A DNA stretch of 64,000 nucleotides, from NCBI GenBank assembly GCA_029246685.1, contig JAQWMR010000010.1, positions 248,001 through 312,000 on the forward strand, in the 5' to 3' direction. The position numbers and the translations under genes were made by a program. Under the pieces are notes generated by a model, which saw only the letters and a list, made by a program, of their open reading frames with translations, was not told the DNA's origin and did not search any database. Within the stretch, counting starts at the first letter, position 1, and each line of letters begins with the position of its first letter. Positions 34,055 through 42,931 of this stretch are shown in pieces. This stretch comes from Acidimicrobiales bacterium. Its GTDB lineage: Bacteria; Actinomycetota; Acidimicrobiia; Acidimicrobiales; Aldehydirespiratoraceae.

Positions 34055-35752
34055 TTACGAGAGGTTGATGACGTTGCCGTCAGCGTCGATGTCGATGGAG
34101 TGGGCTGCGGGCGTCTTGCCGAGTCCCGGCATGGTGCGCATGTCGCCGCAGATCGGGTAGACGAAGCCGGCACCGACGGAGGCGCGGACTTCGCGAACGG
34201 GAAGGGTCCAGCCGGTGGGCGCACCCTTGAGGCTTGCGTCGTGGCTGAGTGAGAGGTGCTGCTTGGCGATGCAGACCGGGAGGTTGTCGAACCCGGCGTC
34301 GGTGTAGGTCGCGAGTTGCTTGTCGGCCTGAGCGGAGTACTCCACCCCGTCAGCGCCGTAGACCTTCGTGGCGACCGCGTGGATCTTGTCCTTCAACGAG
34401 GCGTCGTCCGGGTAGAGCACCTCGAACTGTGACTCTTCTTCGGCCGCTTCCTTGATGGCGCTCGCGAGTTCGGTGGCGCCCTTGCCGCCGTCGGAGAAGT
34501 GGGTGGAAACGGCCGCTCGAGCGCCGTACTCGGCCGCGATCTCGTAGATGGCGGCGATGTCTTCGTCGTGGTCGCCGGGGAACACGTTGATCGCGACAAC
34601 TGGTGTGCAGCCGTGGATCCGCATGTTCTCGAGTTGCTTGCGGAGGTTGTCGCCCCCCTGGTGCACCTCGTCCGGGTTGGCCTCGAGGATCGCTTCGGGC
34701 AGGTCCTTGCCGGCGACGATCTTGTGGTTGCCGGAGTGCGCCTTGAGTCCGCGCACTGTCGCCACCAGGACAGCAGCGTCGGGCGCGAGGCCCGAGTAGC
34801 GGCACTTGATGTTGAAGAACCGCTCGGCCCCCATGTCGGCGCCGAAGCCGGCCTCGGTGAGCAGGAAGTCGCTGGTGTGGATGCCGATCTGGTCGGCGAC
34901 GATCGAGGAGTTGCCGGTGGCGATGTTGCCGAACGGACCCGTGTGCACGAGCGCCGGGGTGTTCTCCAACGTCTGCATCAGGTTCGGCTTGATGGCTTCC
35001 TTCAGGATGACCGCCATCGAGCCGGCGGCGCCGACCTCCTCGGCGGTGATCGGGGTACCGGCCTTGGAGTAGCCGAGCACGATCCGGCCGAGTCGCTCGC
35101 GTAGGTCCTGCAGTGACGTGCACAGCGCGAGCGTGGCCATCACCTCGGAGGCGGCGGTGATGTCGAAGCCGGTCTCGCGGGGAATGCCGTCGAGACGTCC
35201 TCCGAGGCCGATCACGGTGTTGCGCAAGGAGCGATCGTTGACGTCGAGCACGCGCCGCCAGGTGATGTTGTGCGGATCGAAGCTGAGATCGTTGCCGTGG
35301 TATAGGTGCGCATCGAGCAGCGCCGAGCACATGTTGTGCGCCGCTGTCACCGCGTGCATGTCGCCCGTGAGATGCAGGTTGAACAGTTCCATCGGCACGA
35401 CCTGGCTGTAGCCACCGCCGGCCGCTCCGCCCTTGATTCCGAACGTCGGACCCATCGACGGCTGACGAATCGCGATCGTGGCAGTGCTGCCGATGTGTTG
35501 GAACGCCTGGCCGAGGCCGACCGTGGTTGTGGTCTTGCCTTCACCGAGCGGGGTGGGGGTGATGGCCGAGACGACCACGTACTTCGCCCGAGGCCGATCC
35601 TGCATGCGGGGGATCGCGTCGAGGCTGATCTTCGCGGCACCGACGCCATAGGGCTCGAGGCAGTCCTCGGGGATGCCCGCGGTGGCGGCGATGTCGCCGA
35701 GCGGCTTGAGACTTGCTCCGTTTGCAATCTCGAGATCGGACGGAAAGCTCAC
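34055..35752 (-). CDS. fhs: Formate-tetrahydrofolate ligase
   Basis: Fhs reversibly makes 10-formyl-THF from formate, THF and ATP; in the reverse direction it releases formate and saves ATP. The 565 residues carry the ATP loop TPLGEGKTTTTVGL, QPSMGPTFGIKGGAAGGGY, LTGDMHAVTAAHN and LTEAGFGADMGAERF. It starts with GTG, with AGGGG a few bases upstream. Two IclR-type palindromes sit 74-108 bp before the start, next to a TATATT -10 element. Together with folD and formate dehydrogenase it forms a route from folate-bound carbon to CO2. Confidence 0.95.
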   Translation of the reverse strand: MSFPSDLEIANGASLKPLGDIAATAGIPEDCLEPYGVGAAKISLDAIPRMQDRPRAKYVVVSAITPTPLGEGKTTTTVGLGQAFQHIGSTATIAIRQPSMGPTFGIKGGAAGGGYSQVVPMELFNLHLTGDMHAVTAAHNMCSALLDAHLYHGNDLSFDPHNITWRRVLDVNDRSLRNTVIGLGGRLDGIPRETGFDITAASEVMATLALCTSLQDLRERLGRIVLGYSKAGTPITAEEVGAAGSMAVILKEAIKPNLMQTLENTPALVHTGPFGNIATGNSSIVADQIGIHTSDFLLTEAGFGADMGAERFFNIKCRYSGLAPDAAVLVATVRGLKAHSGNHKIVAGKDLPEAILEANPDEVHQGGDNLRKQLENMRIHGCTPVVAINVFPGDHDEDIAAIYEIAAEYGARAAVSTHFSDGGKGATELASAIKEAAEEESQFEVLYPDDASLKDKIHAVATKVYGADGVEYSAQADKQLATYTDAGFDNLPVCIAKQHLSLSHDASLKGAPTGWTLPVREVRASVGAGFVYPICGDMRTMPGLGKTPAAHSIDIDADGNVINLS

Positions 35753-35811
35753 ACTGACCCCTTTGTCCCTGCTTTTGTCAGGTGCTGTCCCATCGGCGGG
35801 GAAGCGGGGTC

Positions 35812-35860
35812 AATATAGCATTTCTGTTCCGAATAGTGGGACCGTTCCGTATGGTGGAAC
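35812..35860 (-). promoter_or_regulatory. fhs promoter with two tandem IclR-type operators
   Basis: GTTCCGAATAGTGGGAC (35826-35842, one mismatch from symmetry) and GTTCCGTATGGTGGAAC (35844-35860) are spaced exactly 18 bp centre to centre, on nearly the same helix face. On the minus strand a TATATT (-10-like, 35812-35817) follows, so the sites cover the -35 region and upstream. This geometry suits an IclR-type activator but does not exclude repression. The same pair with the same 18-bp step occurs at the formate dehydrogenase genes. Confidence 0.65.
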
Positions 35861-35881
35861 GAGAGAGTTAGACAACAGGGT

Positions 35882-35908
35882 GGTGGACAGGGTGGACAGG
35901 GTGGACAA
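35882..35908. repeat. Three tandem copies of a 9-bp unit
   Basis: GGTGGACAG is repeated three times (the last copy ends in A) just upstream of the fhs operators and just after the end of the lipoprotein gene. It is not a known regulatory element; it may be a simple slippage repeat. Confidence 0.6.
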
Positions 35909-35923
35909 CGGAGTGGAACGGCC

Positions 35924-36442
35924 TCAGGTCTCGGGCCGGTTCCGGCCGATCACGAACCCCAGCTTGCCCTGCACGAACTCGATGTCGAACTGATGTCCGG
36001 CGTCATCAGTGGTCAGCAATTGGAAAAAGTCGGGCGGTGTGAGGATTGAGCTGTCGACGGTCCAGCTGAGTTCGGTCACGGCCGCGAGGTAGAACGCGGC
36101 GAGCTCCTCGACTCCGAGACTCGTTGTTCCCCGTGCGCTCGTGATCCCGTCGATGGCGATCAGGGTGTCGATCGAGAGGTCGTCCGGGTGCGCGAGCGCC
36201 GGGTCGATCCAGTCGGGGATGTCGAGGTCGACGCCTGACGTGAATGACCCGCGGTCGTCGTCGAGAGAGATCGAATCCTCGTCGGGATCGATCGCGACGT
36301 CCGCGTCGTCGCCGAGCTCAGCCTCCAGGGCCTGCTCGAACTCACGAACGCCGGCGTCTTCCGCAGCGCCGCAGCCTGCGAGGGTCAACCCGACCAGCGC
36401 GACAAACGTCAGGAGCGCGAGCCGGGATGTGGTCGGACTCAG
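35924..36442 (-). CDS. Lipoprotein, hypothetical
   Basis: The signal sequence (SRLALLTFVALVGLTLAGC) ends in an LAGC lipobox. A mature acidic domain of about 150 residues follows, with paired patterns such as IDTLIAIDGIT, ELAAFYLAAVTEL and LTTDDAGHQFDIEFVQGKLGFVIG. No family is recognised. The start is unusual: the only candidate near the signal peptide is a CTG at 36442 that overlaps the stop of the broken TIR gene (CTGA), otherwise translation would begin far upstream at a Met with a poor leader. It was probably translationally coupled to the TIR gene. Confidence 0.5.
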   Translation of the reverse strand: MSPTTSRLALLTFVALVGLTLAGCGAAEDAGVREFEQALEAELGDDADVAIDPDEDSISLDDDRGSFTSGVDLDIPDWIDPALAHPDDLSIDTLIAIDGITSARGTTSLGVEELAAFYLAAVTELSWTVDSSILTPPDFFQLLTTDDAGHQFDIEFVQGKLGFVIGRNRPET

Positions 36443-37740
36443 TTGATGCCCGGGTGTTCCTTGTTGAAGATGTCGGTGGCGAGCCAGCCGTCGTAGACCG
36501 GCAGCCATACGTGCACGAGCCAGGTGTCGGAGGTGTCCATATTGGTTCCGCCGAGATTCGCGCACGCCTCATCCGTGATCTCGTCGCCGCACGACCTCTT
36601 GATCGCGGTCCAATCGTTCTCCTCGTCCACCTCGAGGCACAGAGGCCGTCCTGCACGAGGCGGAACGTGGCAACGATCGTGCTGCTGTCGTCGGGAAAGG
36701 AGATCCGTTCAGGTTTCCAGGCCTGCGTCCCCGCGCCGGCGACGCATGTGGTCATTGTGATCGTGTGATCGAGCCCGAGTTCCGTGCTGTCGAGGCATTT
36801 CGGCTCGACCCCCTCCCAGAACGGGACTTGCGACACGGCGACCGAAGGCTCGTCGAACTCGAAGTCGTTGAACAGGTAGACCTGCGCCGTCTTGGACTCG
36901 CAAGGGGTGAGTCGCGGCGGACCGTCGACGTTTTCGACAATCAGCGATTCGAGACAGAGGTCTTCGTCGATATGGACGCCCAAGAACAGCCCACCACCGC
37001 CCGAACTCGCGTCCACGAGAATCTCGGGGAGGGTCCGGTTGTCCACCGGCGTCGAACTGACGGGCTCGTCGTCGGCGTCGCTGCCGGCCGTTGTTGTGGT
37101 ATCCGCCACCGCCACCGCCACCGCCACCGCCACCGCCACCGCCACCGCCACCGCCATCGTCGTCACCGAGGCTGATCACCCACCCCAGGATTGCGATCAG
37201 CACGACCGCAGCGAATGCGGCGCCGACCACAACGCCTCGACGGTTCTTCGACTCTTGGGGGTGCTCGGCGGTTGTCGCCAGCTCCGGTTCGGGTTCGGGT
37301 TCGGGCTCGGGTTCGGGCTCTGGTTCTGGCTCCGGCTGCGCCGAGACGGGCGGGCCGAGAATCGCTTCCAGCGCCTCGACCAACTGGTCCTAGGCGTCGT
37401 AGTGCTCGTCGCGTCGCCAGTTGGAGAGATCCGCAGCCTGAAGGCGCCGGAACTCGAGCGGGATACGTACCTCCTCCAACAGGACCGGCACCAGGATGTT
37501 GCGGCCCAGACCCTCGGTCGCCTCGGTACGAACCCAGCGTTACGCCGCACTCGCGTCGGTCCAGACGCACACGACCGCCCTAGCCTCATCGATCGCTTCC
37601 TCGATGACCTCGTCGAAGGTTCGTCCAGGCGGAATCTACCGGTCCCACCACACCGACCAGCCGTGCGCCTCGGGGGAATCGGCGAGGTCGGCGACGCGAT
37701 CGCGGTCCGCCGACGCGTAGCTCATGAAGATGTCGACCAT
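36439..37740 (-). pseudogene. TIR-domain membrane protein, multiply interrupted
   Basis: From ATG 37740 the minus strand encodes MVDIFMSYASADRDRV and HGWSVWWDR, TAG, IPPGRTFDEVIEEAIDEARA, VVCVWTDASAA, TAA, RWVRTEATEGLGRNILVPVL, FRRLQAADLSNW, TAG, and DQLVEALEAILG. This is a complete TIR domain with three nonsense codons (37636-37638, 37540-37542, 37390-37392) but no frameshift. A PEPEPE linker, a membrane helix (GVVVGAAFAAVVLIAILGWV) and poly-Gly follow, then an outer Cys-containing domain in two other frames (LPEILVDASSGGGG; ENDWTAIKRSCGDE). Shifts lie in the Gly repeat and near 36640. TIR domains act in bacterial signalling or NAD-depleting defence. No catalytic call is made. Confidence 0.75.
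37103..37156. repeat. (CCGCCA)9 microsatellite inside the TIR gene
   Basis: Nine perfect copies of a hexamer encode poly-Gly on the minus strand in the TIR/TM frame, and Val-Ala repeats in the frame used downstream. The correct reading frame differs on the two sides of the repeat, so a non-triplet length change has happened in or next to it. Confidence 0.8.
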
Positions 37741-37787
37741 TTCGCCCCCGCCGCGGAGGCTACCGCTGAATCGCCGAAGGGTCGGTG

Positions 37788-38447
37788 CTACCCGGCGAGC
37801 GGCGATTCGAGCCGTTCCGTCACCGCGGCCCGGATGTCCTCGTCGAATGCCCGGACGTGGGCTTCGACGAGGCCTGCAACGTGGTCGCCGTCGCCGTCCT
37901 TCAGCGCGTCGAGGATCGTGCGGTGCTCGGTGACGGCATGGCCCATGTCGGCTACGTCCGCGAGGTAGAGGTGCCACAGGCGGTCGGACTGCGCATAGAG
38001 GGTGTCGAGGGTGTCGAGCAGAAAGCGGTTGCCGGACGCCTCCCAGATGAGCTCGTGACAACGACGATCGATGGCCATCAACGACTCGTTGTCGCCTTTC
38101 GCCTTCTTCGTTGCCTTCAGTTCGTCCGCCATCTCGGCCCATTGCTCGGCCGTGCCTCGAGCGGCGGCGAGGCGAGCAGCGTAGGGCTCGAGCACGGTCC
38201 TGGTCTCGAAAAGCATCGACAGCTCGCTGACGTCGATGCCGGCGACGAACATCCCGCGGCGCGGGATCACCGTGACGAAGTGCTCGCGGGCGAGGCGCTG
38301 GAGCGCTTCGCGGATCGGGGTACGGCCGATGCCGAGCTGCTCGCGGAGGTCGTCCTCGCGCAGGACGTCGCCGGGCGCGAGGTCGAGCCGCACGATCATC
38401 GTGCGGAGGTCGTTGTAGGCGGTTTCGCTGAGCGTGAGTTCGGGCAT
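37788..38447 (-). CDS. GntR family regulator, FCD subfamily
   Basis: This 219-residue protein has an N-terminal winged helix (REDDLREQLGIGRTPIREALQRLAREHFVTVIPRRG, about 30-65) and an all-helical FCD ligand domain with metal-type histidines (DRRCHELIWEASGN, TEHRTILDAL). FCD regulators usually sense organic acids and act as repressors. It is divergent from the dimethylglycine dehydrogenase-like gene, with a perfect dyad between them, so it very probably controls that gene. Confidence 0.88.
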   Translation of the reverse strand: MPELTLSETAYNDLRTMIVRLDLAPGDVLREDDLREQLGIGRTPIREALQRLAREHFVTVIPRRGMFVAGIDVSELSMLFETRTVLEPYAARLAAARGTAEQWAEMADELKATKKAKGDNESLMAIDRRCHELIWEASGNRFLLDTLDTLYAQSDRLWHLYLADVADMGHAVTEHRTILDALKDGDGDHVAGLVEAHVRAFDEDIRAAVTERLESPLAG

Positions 38448-38499
38448 CGGTATCGGTTGCCGATCAGGGGTCGACGTTCTAGGCTCTGATGATACACAA

Positions 38500-38511
38500 G
38501 TGATATATCAC
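38500..38511. promoter_or_regulatory. Palindrome between the GntR gene and the GcvT-flavoprotein gene
   Basis: GTGATATATCAC is a perfect 12-bp palindrome in an AT-rich patch (ATGATACACAAGTGATATATCAC), unlike the surrounding high-GC DNA. It is 34 bp before the GTG start of the flavoprotein. It is a likely operator for the adjacent FCD-type GntR protein. Confidence 0.55.
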
Positions 38512-38544
38512 CCGCACACCCTGTCTCGAAGGAACTGAGTACCT

Positions 38545-41082
38545 GTGAGCGACATTCCCAACAGTGGCTTCCCAACCAGTGCCAAGTGCGTCGTCATCGG
38601 CGCCGGCATCGTCGGCAACTGCGTCGTCGGCCACCTCGCCCGCCTCGGATGGAAGGACCTCGTCCTCCTCGACAAGGGTCCGCTGCCCAACCCCGGCGGC
38701 TCCACCGGCCACGCGTCGAACTTCATCTTCCCCGTGGACCACAACAAGGAGATGGCGCTGCTCGGTGAGCAGTCCGCCAACCAGTACCGCGATATGGATC
38801 TATCGGTGGATTCCGGTGGCATCGAAGTCGCCCGCACCCAAGAGCGGATGGTCGAACTCCAGCGGCGCATGACCTCCGCAAAGGCATGGGGCATCGAGGC
38901 CCACCTGCTCACCCCGGCAGAGGTGAAGGAGCATGTCCCCTTCATCAACGGCGAGGTCATCCTCGGCGGCTTCTACTGCCCGACCGTGAGCGTGGTCGAC
39001 TCGCTCGAAACCGGCACCACCATGCGCAAGGAGGCCATCGACAAGGCCGGCCTGCAGGTATTCGCCAACACCGAGGTGCTGGACGTCATCACTGACGACA
39101 CGCCCCGCCCCAACGGGCGCCGCAAGGTCACCGCGGTCGAGACGGACAAGGGTACGATCGAGGCTGAGTACGTCGTCATTGCCTGTGGCGTGTGGTCGAA
39201 CCGCATCGCTTACATGGCCGACACGTACATTCCGCTCGTCCCTGCCGTGCATCAGATGGCCGATGTCGGTCCGATGGACATCCTGGCGGAGACGAACAAC
39301 GAGATCGGCTACCCGATCGTCCGTGACATGGACACGTTCTGTTACGAGCGCCAGTCCGCCGGCTCGATGGAGGTCGGCTCCTACGCCCACCGCCCGATCC
39401 TGCATCACCCCGATGAGATTCCGTCGAACGCAGAGGCGGCGTTGTCGCCCACCGAGTTCCCCTTCACGCCGGACGACTTCGACCAGCAGATGGAAGAGGC
39501 CATCGAGTTGATGGACATGCTCGGCGATGCCGAGATCAAGTACGCGATCAACGGGCTGCTCTCCCTCACGCCGGACGGCATGCCGTGCCTCGGCGAGATG
39601 CCCGACGTCGAAAATCTCTGGTCTGCGGCAGCCGTGTGGGTCAAGGAAGGGCCCGGCATGGGTCAGGTCGTCGCCGAGTGGATGCACTACGGGTACCCGC
39701 GGGTCATCGACTCGCACGGCGCCGACGTCGCCCGCTTCTACGACGAAGAGAAGAGCGACGAGCACATCTGGGCCCGCGCCGAGGAGTCGTTCAACAAGAC
39801 GTACGGCATCGTGCACCCCGCCGAGCAGTGGGCCGACCGGCGCATGCTCGTTGACTCGCCCTACCGCAGCCGTCAGGAAGCTCTTGGCGCCGAGTTCTTC
39901 CAGGCCCGCGTGTGGGAGCGGCCGCAGTGGTACACGTCCAACGCCGACTTGGTCGAGCGCTACGGCCTCGAAGAGCGCAAGGTCGAGTGGGACAACCGCT
40001 GGTGGAGCCCGATCACGGTCGCCGAGCACCTGAACCTGCGCGAGAACTGCGGTCTCATCGACCTCAGCGCCTTCCAGATCTACGAGCTTGAGGGCTCCGG
40101 CGCCGTGGAGTTCGCGGACTACCTGGCGGTCAACAAGATCGACGTGCCAGTCGGCCGTTCGGTCTACACCCCTTGGCTCAACGCCGACGGTGGCTTCCAC
40201 TCGGATCTGACGATGATGCGGATGGCCGAGGATCGGGTCCGGATCGTCACCGGTGTGTTCGATGGCGGCCGCGACGACTTCTGGGTTCGCAAGCACATGC
40301 CGAACGACGGCTCGGTCACCTTCACCAACCTCAGCAAGGAGATCAGCACGCTCGGTCTCTGGGGTCCCAACGCGCCGGCCGTGCTCGGTCAACTCACCGA
40401 CCAGGACCTCAGCCAGGACGGCTCGCCCTACGGCAGCTACCTCCCGGTGACGATCGCTGGCGTCGAGTGCCACCTCTTCCGGATCTCCTACGTGGGCGAC
40501 ACCGGCTGGGAGATCTACGTGCCGTGGGACCAGGCCCCGTCGGTGTTCGACGCGATCATGAAAGCCGGTGAGGATCACGGCCTGCGGGTCACCGGCGGTG
40601 GCGTCTACAGCCTCTCCGGTCGGATCGAGAAGGGCTATCGCCTGATGGGCGCCGAGCTGGAGAGCGAGTACAACCCGGTCGAGGCCGGGCTCGCTCGCCC
40701 GAAGGTGAAGGCGGCCGACTTCATCGGCAAGGAGGCCTACCTGGCTGCCCGCGAAGCCGGCTCCGAGGTGCAGTGCGTCACGCTGATCGTCGACGACAAC
40801 GTCGACAGCCAGGGTCGCCAACGGTTCATGCAGGGCGGCAACGAGCCGATTCTCGATCTCGACGGCAACCGCATCGTCGACAGCCACGGCCGCGCCAGCC
40901 GCGTGACCACTGCCGGCTACGCCCCATCGCTTGGCAAGAACCTGCTCATGGGCTATCTGCCCAACGAGCTGGCCGAACCCGGCACCAAGCTCCAGTCCAT
41001 GTACATGAACGAGCTCTACCCCTGCACCGTTGTCGGCCCGGGATCCGCCTTCGACCCCGACGACACCCGCCTCAAGAGCTAA
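38545..41082 (+). CDS. FAD-dependent oxidoreductase with GcvT domain (dimethylglycine/sarcosine dehydrogenase family)
   Basis: This is an 845-residue two-part enzyme. Residues 1-400 are a DAO-type flavoprotein (CVVIGAGIVGNCVVGHLARLG, then STGHASNF where the covalent-flavin histidine usually sits). Residues 430-840 are an aminomethyltransferase (GcvT) domain with FRISYVGDTGWEIYVP and LEKGYR-like IEKGYRLMGAE. Such enzymes oxidatively demethylate dimethylglycine, sarcosine or similar N-methyl compounds, hand the methyl carbon to THF as methylene-THF and pass electrons to ETF. The etfBA genes follow directly. The substrate is inferred; other methylated amines are possible. Confidence 0.85.
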   Translation: MSDIPNSGFPTSAKCVVIGAGIVGNCVVGHLARLGWKDLVLLDKGPLPNPGGSTGHASNFIFPVDHNKEMALLGEQSANQYRDMDLSVDSGGIEVARTQERMVELQRRMTSAKAWGIEAHLLTPAEVKEHVPFINGEVILGGFYCPTVSVVDSLETGTTMRKEAIDKAGLQVFANTEVLDVITDDTPRPNGRRKVTAVETDKGTIEAEYVVIACGVWSNRIAYMADTYIPLVPAVHQMADVGPMDILAETNNEIGYPIVRDMDTFCYERQSAGSMEVGSYAHRPILHHPDEIPSNAEAALSPTEFPFTPDDFDQQMEEAIELMDMLGDAEIKYAINGLLSLTPDGMPCLGEMPDVENLWSAAAVWVKEGPGMGQVVAEWMHYGYPRVIDSHGADVARFYDEEKSDEHIWARAEESFNKTYGIVHPAEQWADRRMLVDSPYRSRQEALGAEFFQARVWERPQWYTSNADLVERYGLEERKVEWDNRWWSPITVAEHLNLRENCGLIDLSAFQIYELEGSGAVEFADYLAVNKIDVPVGRSVYTPWLNADGGFHSDLTMMRMAEDRVRIVTGVFDGGRDDFWVRKHMPNDGSVTFTNLSKEISTLGLWGPNAPAVLGQLTDQDLSQDGSPYGSYLPVTIAGVECHLFRISYVGDTGWEIYVPWDQAPSVFDAIMKAGEDHGLRVTGGGVYSLSGRIEKGYRLMGAELESEYNPVEAGLARPKVKAADFIGKEAYLAAREAGSEVQCVTLIVDDNVDSQGRQRFMQGGNEPILDLDGNRIVDSHGRASRVTTAGYAPSLGKNLLMGYLPNELAEPGTKLQSMYMNELYPCTVVGPGSAFDPDDTRLKS

Positions 41083-41091
41083 CCCCCGACC

Positions 41092-41138
41092 TTTTCTGAA
41101 CCGTGAGTCGCGCATGGCGCGACTCACGGTTCAGAAAA
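41092..41138 (+). promoter_or_regulatory. Perfect 22-bp stem hairpin before etfB
   Basis: Arms 41092-41113 and 41117-41138 are fully complementary with a 3-nt ATG loop; the stem begins TTTTCTGAACC. No run of T follows on the plus strand (GCAGGAGAGG comes next, then etfB), so it is not a standard intrinsic terminator. It could stabilise or process the mRNA between the flavoprotein and etfBA, or lower downstream expression. Confidence 0.6.
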
Positions 41139-41155
41139 GCAGGAGAGGAACGACG

Positions 41156-41941
41156 ATGAAGATTCTTTGTTGTGTGAAACGGGTGCCGGCTCCCGGCGCC
41201 AAGATCAATGTGACGGCCGATGGCATGGACGTCGACGCAGCCCATCTCGGGTTCACCACGAGCCCGCACGAGGAGTGCGGGGTCGAAGGTGCGATCCAGC
41301 TGAAGGAGGAGCACGGGGGCGAGGTCACGGTGCTCACGCTCGGCCCGGGTGACGCGGAGGAGCAGCTGCGCTACGCGGCCTCGGTCGGTGCGGACCATGG
41401 TGTCCTCATTGCGACCGACGGCACGGCGTACGACCCACAGCGCACGGCGGCGGCAATCGTCGAAGCGGTCGAGGAGCTGGAGTCCGCCGAAGGCGGCGAC
41501 GGGACAGAGGACGGCGAGTTCGATCTGATCCTGTTCGGCAACGAGTCCGCTGATGCCGGCGGGTTCCAGGTCGGCATCCGGGTCGCCCATGCGCTCGGCC
41601 GTCCGATCGTGCAGGGCATCAAGGGCATCGAGGTGGGCGACGAGTCGATCACTGCTCGCCGCGAGATCGACGGTGGGTTCGAGGTCTACGAACTGCCCCG
41701 CCCGGCGGTCCTCGGCGTGAAGGAGGGGCTCAACCTGCCTCGCTATCCGACGATGAAGGGTCGCTTGGCCTCGAAGAAGATCGAGATCCAGTCGATGGAG
41801 GTCGACGCTGACGAGGGTGGCCAGAGCCGCGTCAGGCTGCACCGTCCAGAAGAGCAGATCTCAGAGACCGTCATCCTCGGTGAAGGTCCAGAGGCGGCGG
41901 CCGCTGTGGTCGATGTGCTCGAGGAACTGGGGGTGCTCTGA
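41156..41941 (+). CDS. etfB: Electron transfer flavoprotein, beta subunit
   Basis: This is a 261-residue AMP-binding subunit of ETF. The opening MKILCCVKRVPAPGAKI, the DPQRTAAAIVEAVEE helix, the DLILFGNESADAGGFQVGIRVAHALG strand and the terminal LPRYPTMKGRLASKKIE are family signatures. AGGAGAGG about 8 nt before the ATG is a strong ribosome-binding site. Its likely role is to accept electrons from the upstream GcvT-type flavoprotein and from the acyl-CoA dehydrogenases. Confidence 0.95.
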   Translation: MKILCCVKRVPAPGAKINVTADGMDVDAAHLGFTTSPHEECGVEGAIQLKEEHGGEVTVLTLGPGDAEEQLRYAASVGADHGVLIATDGTAYDPQRTAAAIVEAVEELESAEGGDGTEDGEFDLILFGNESADAGGFQVGIRVAHALGRPIVQGIKGIEVGDESITARREIDGGFEVYELPRPAVLGVKEGLNLPRYPTMKGRLASKKIEIQSMEVDADEGGQSRVRLHRPEEQISETVILGEGPEAAAAVVDVLEELGVL

Positions 41942-42906
41942 TGTTGCTCGTCGTTCTCGAACACGAACGGGGCGAGCTGGTCGAAGCCGCTTGCGAAGCG
42001 CTCACCTTCGGTCGCGTCCTCGCGGCGAAGATGGGCGAGGATCTCGAAGCCGCCCTCATCGGCTCTGACGACGATGCCCTCGTCGCGGCCGCCGGCGAGT
42101 ACGGCGCCGAGACGGTCCACACCTGCACCCACGACGTGCTGTCCGACTACGGCCCGGACGCCTACGGCGCGGTCGTCGCCCAGATGGTCGAGTCGCTCTC
42201 ACCGGAAGCGGTGCTGGCGTGCGGATCGGACCGCGGCAACGAAATCATGGCTCAGGCTGCGGCGCGGCTCGGCTCTCCGTTCGTCGCCAACTGCAAGGAC
42301 GTCACCCCAGGCGATGCGTGGTCGATGACCCGGGTCCAGTGGGGTGGCTCGCTCCTGGAAGACACGGCGATCGACGCTGATGTCGCCCTGCTCTCGTGCG
42401 GCCTCCACACGGTCGCGGCGGAGCCTGGCGGCGCGCAGAACGCCGACGCAGAGGAGTTCGAGGCTGCACTCGACGAGTCGCATGCCATCACGATCGTGAA
42501 GGACCGGGTCGTCCAGGAAGCCGGCGTCACGTTGCCGACCGCACCTGTGGTTGTCGGCGGTGGTCGCGGCGTCGGCAGCGAGGACGGGTTCGCCCAGCTC
42601 GAGGCCCTTGCCGAGTTGCTCGGCGGACGCGTCGGCTGCTCGCGAGCTGTGACCAACCTCGGTTGGCGCCCCCACTCGGATCAGGTCGGCCAGACCGGCA
42701 CTCGCATCGCGCCCGAGGTCTACATCGCGTCCGGCATCTCCGGCGCCATCCAGCACTGGGTTGGCGCCATGGCGTCGAAGCACATTCTCGCGATCAACAC
42801 CGACCGAGAGGCCAACATGGTCGTCAAGGCGGACTGGGCCGTGATCGCCGACCTCCACGAGGTCATCCCCGCGATCACCGAAGAGGTCAAGCGGCGCCGC
42901 GGCTAA
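41941..42906 (+). CDS. etfA: Electron transfer flavoprotein, alpha subunit
   Basis: This 321-residue FAD-binding subunit overlaps etfB by 1 nt (TGATG). The FAD site is VVVGGGRGVGSEDGF, then LGWRPHSDQVGQTGTRIAPEVYIASGISGAIQHW and the terminal INTDREANMVVKADWAVIADL. With EtfB it carries electrons to the quinone pool through an ETF:quinone oxidoreductase, which is not in this window. Confidence 0.95.
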   Translation: MLLVVLEHERGELVEAACEALTFGRVLAAKMGEDLEAALIGSDDDALVAAAGEYGAETVHTCTHDVLSDYGPDAYGAVVAQMVESLSPEAVLACGSDRGNEIMAQAAARLGSPFVANCKDVTPGDAWSMTRVQWGGSLLEDTAIDADVALLSCGLHTVAAEPGGAQNADAEEFEAALDESHAITIVKDRVVQEAGVTLPTAPVVVGGGRGVGSEDGFAQLEALAELLGGRVGCSRAVTNLGWRPHSDQVGQTGTRIAPEVYIASGISGAIQHWVGAMASKHILAINTDREANMVVKADWAVIADLHEVIPAITEEVKRRRG

Positions 42907-42931
42907 CCGGGGCGATCTCGCTCTCTGTCGG

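Noticed and set aside
37283..37336. Degenerate GGTTCG/GGCTCG repeat as a regulatory tract
   Set aside because: It encodes the Pro-Glu linker of the TIR protein; the repeat is explained by the amino-acid sequence.
37390..37638. Reassignment of TAG/TAA to sense codons, suggested by the TIR gene
   Set aside because: TAG ends many intact genes here (for example valS, the PPOX gene and the 3820-4293 gene), so a changed code is not tenable.
38800..41127. A 775-residue open frame opposite the GcvT-flavoprotein
   Set aside because: It is the mirror frame of a real gene with high third-position GC; it is rich in His, Val, Arg and Asp with no domain signature.
41092..41138. Hairpin as an intrinsic terminator
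   Set aside because: There is no T-run after the stem on either strand and etfB with its strong ribosome site follows at once.
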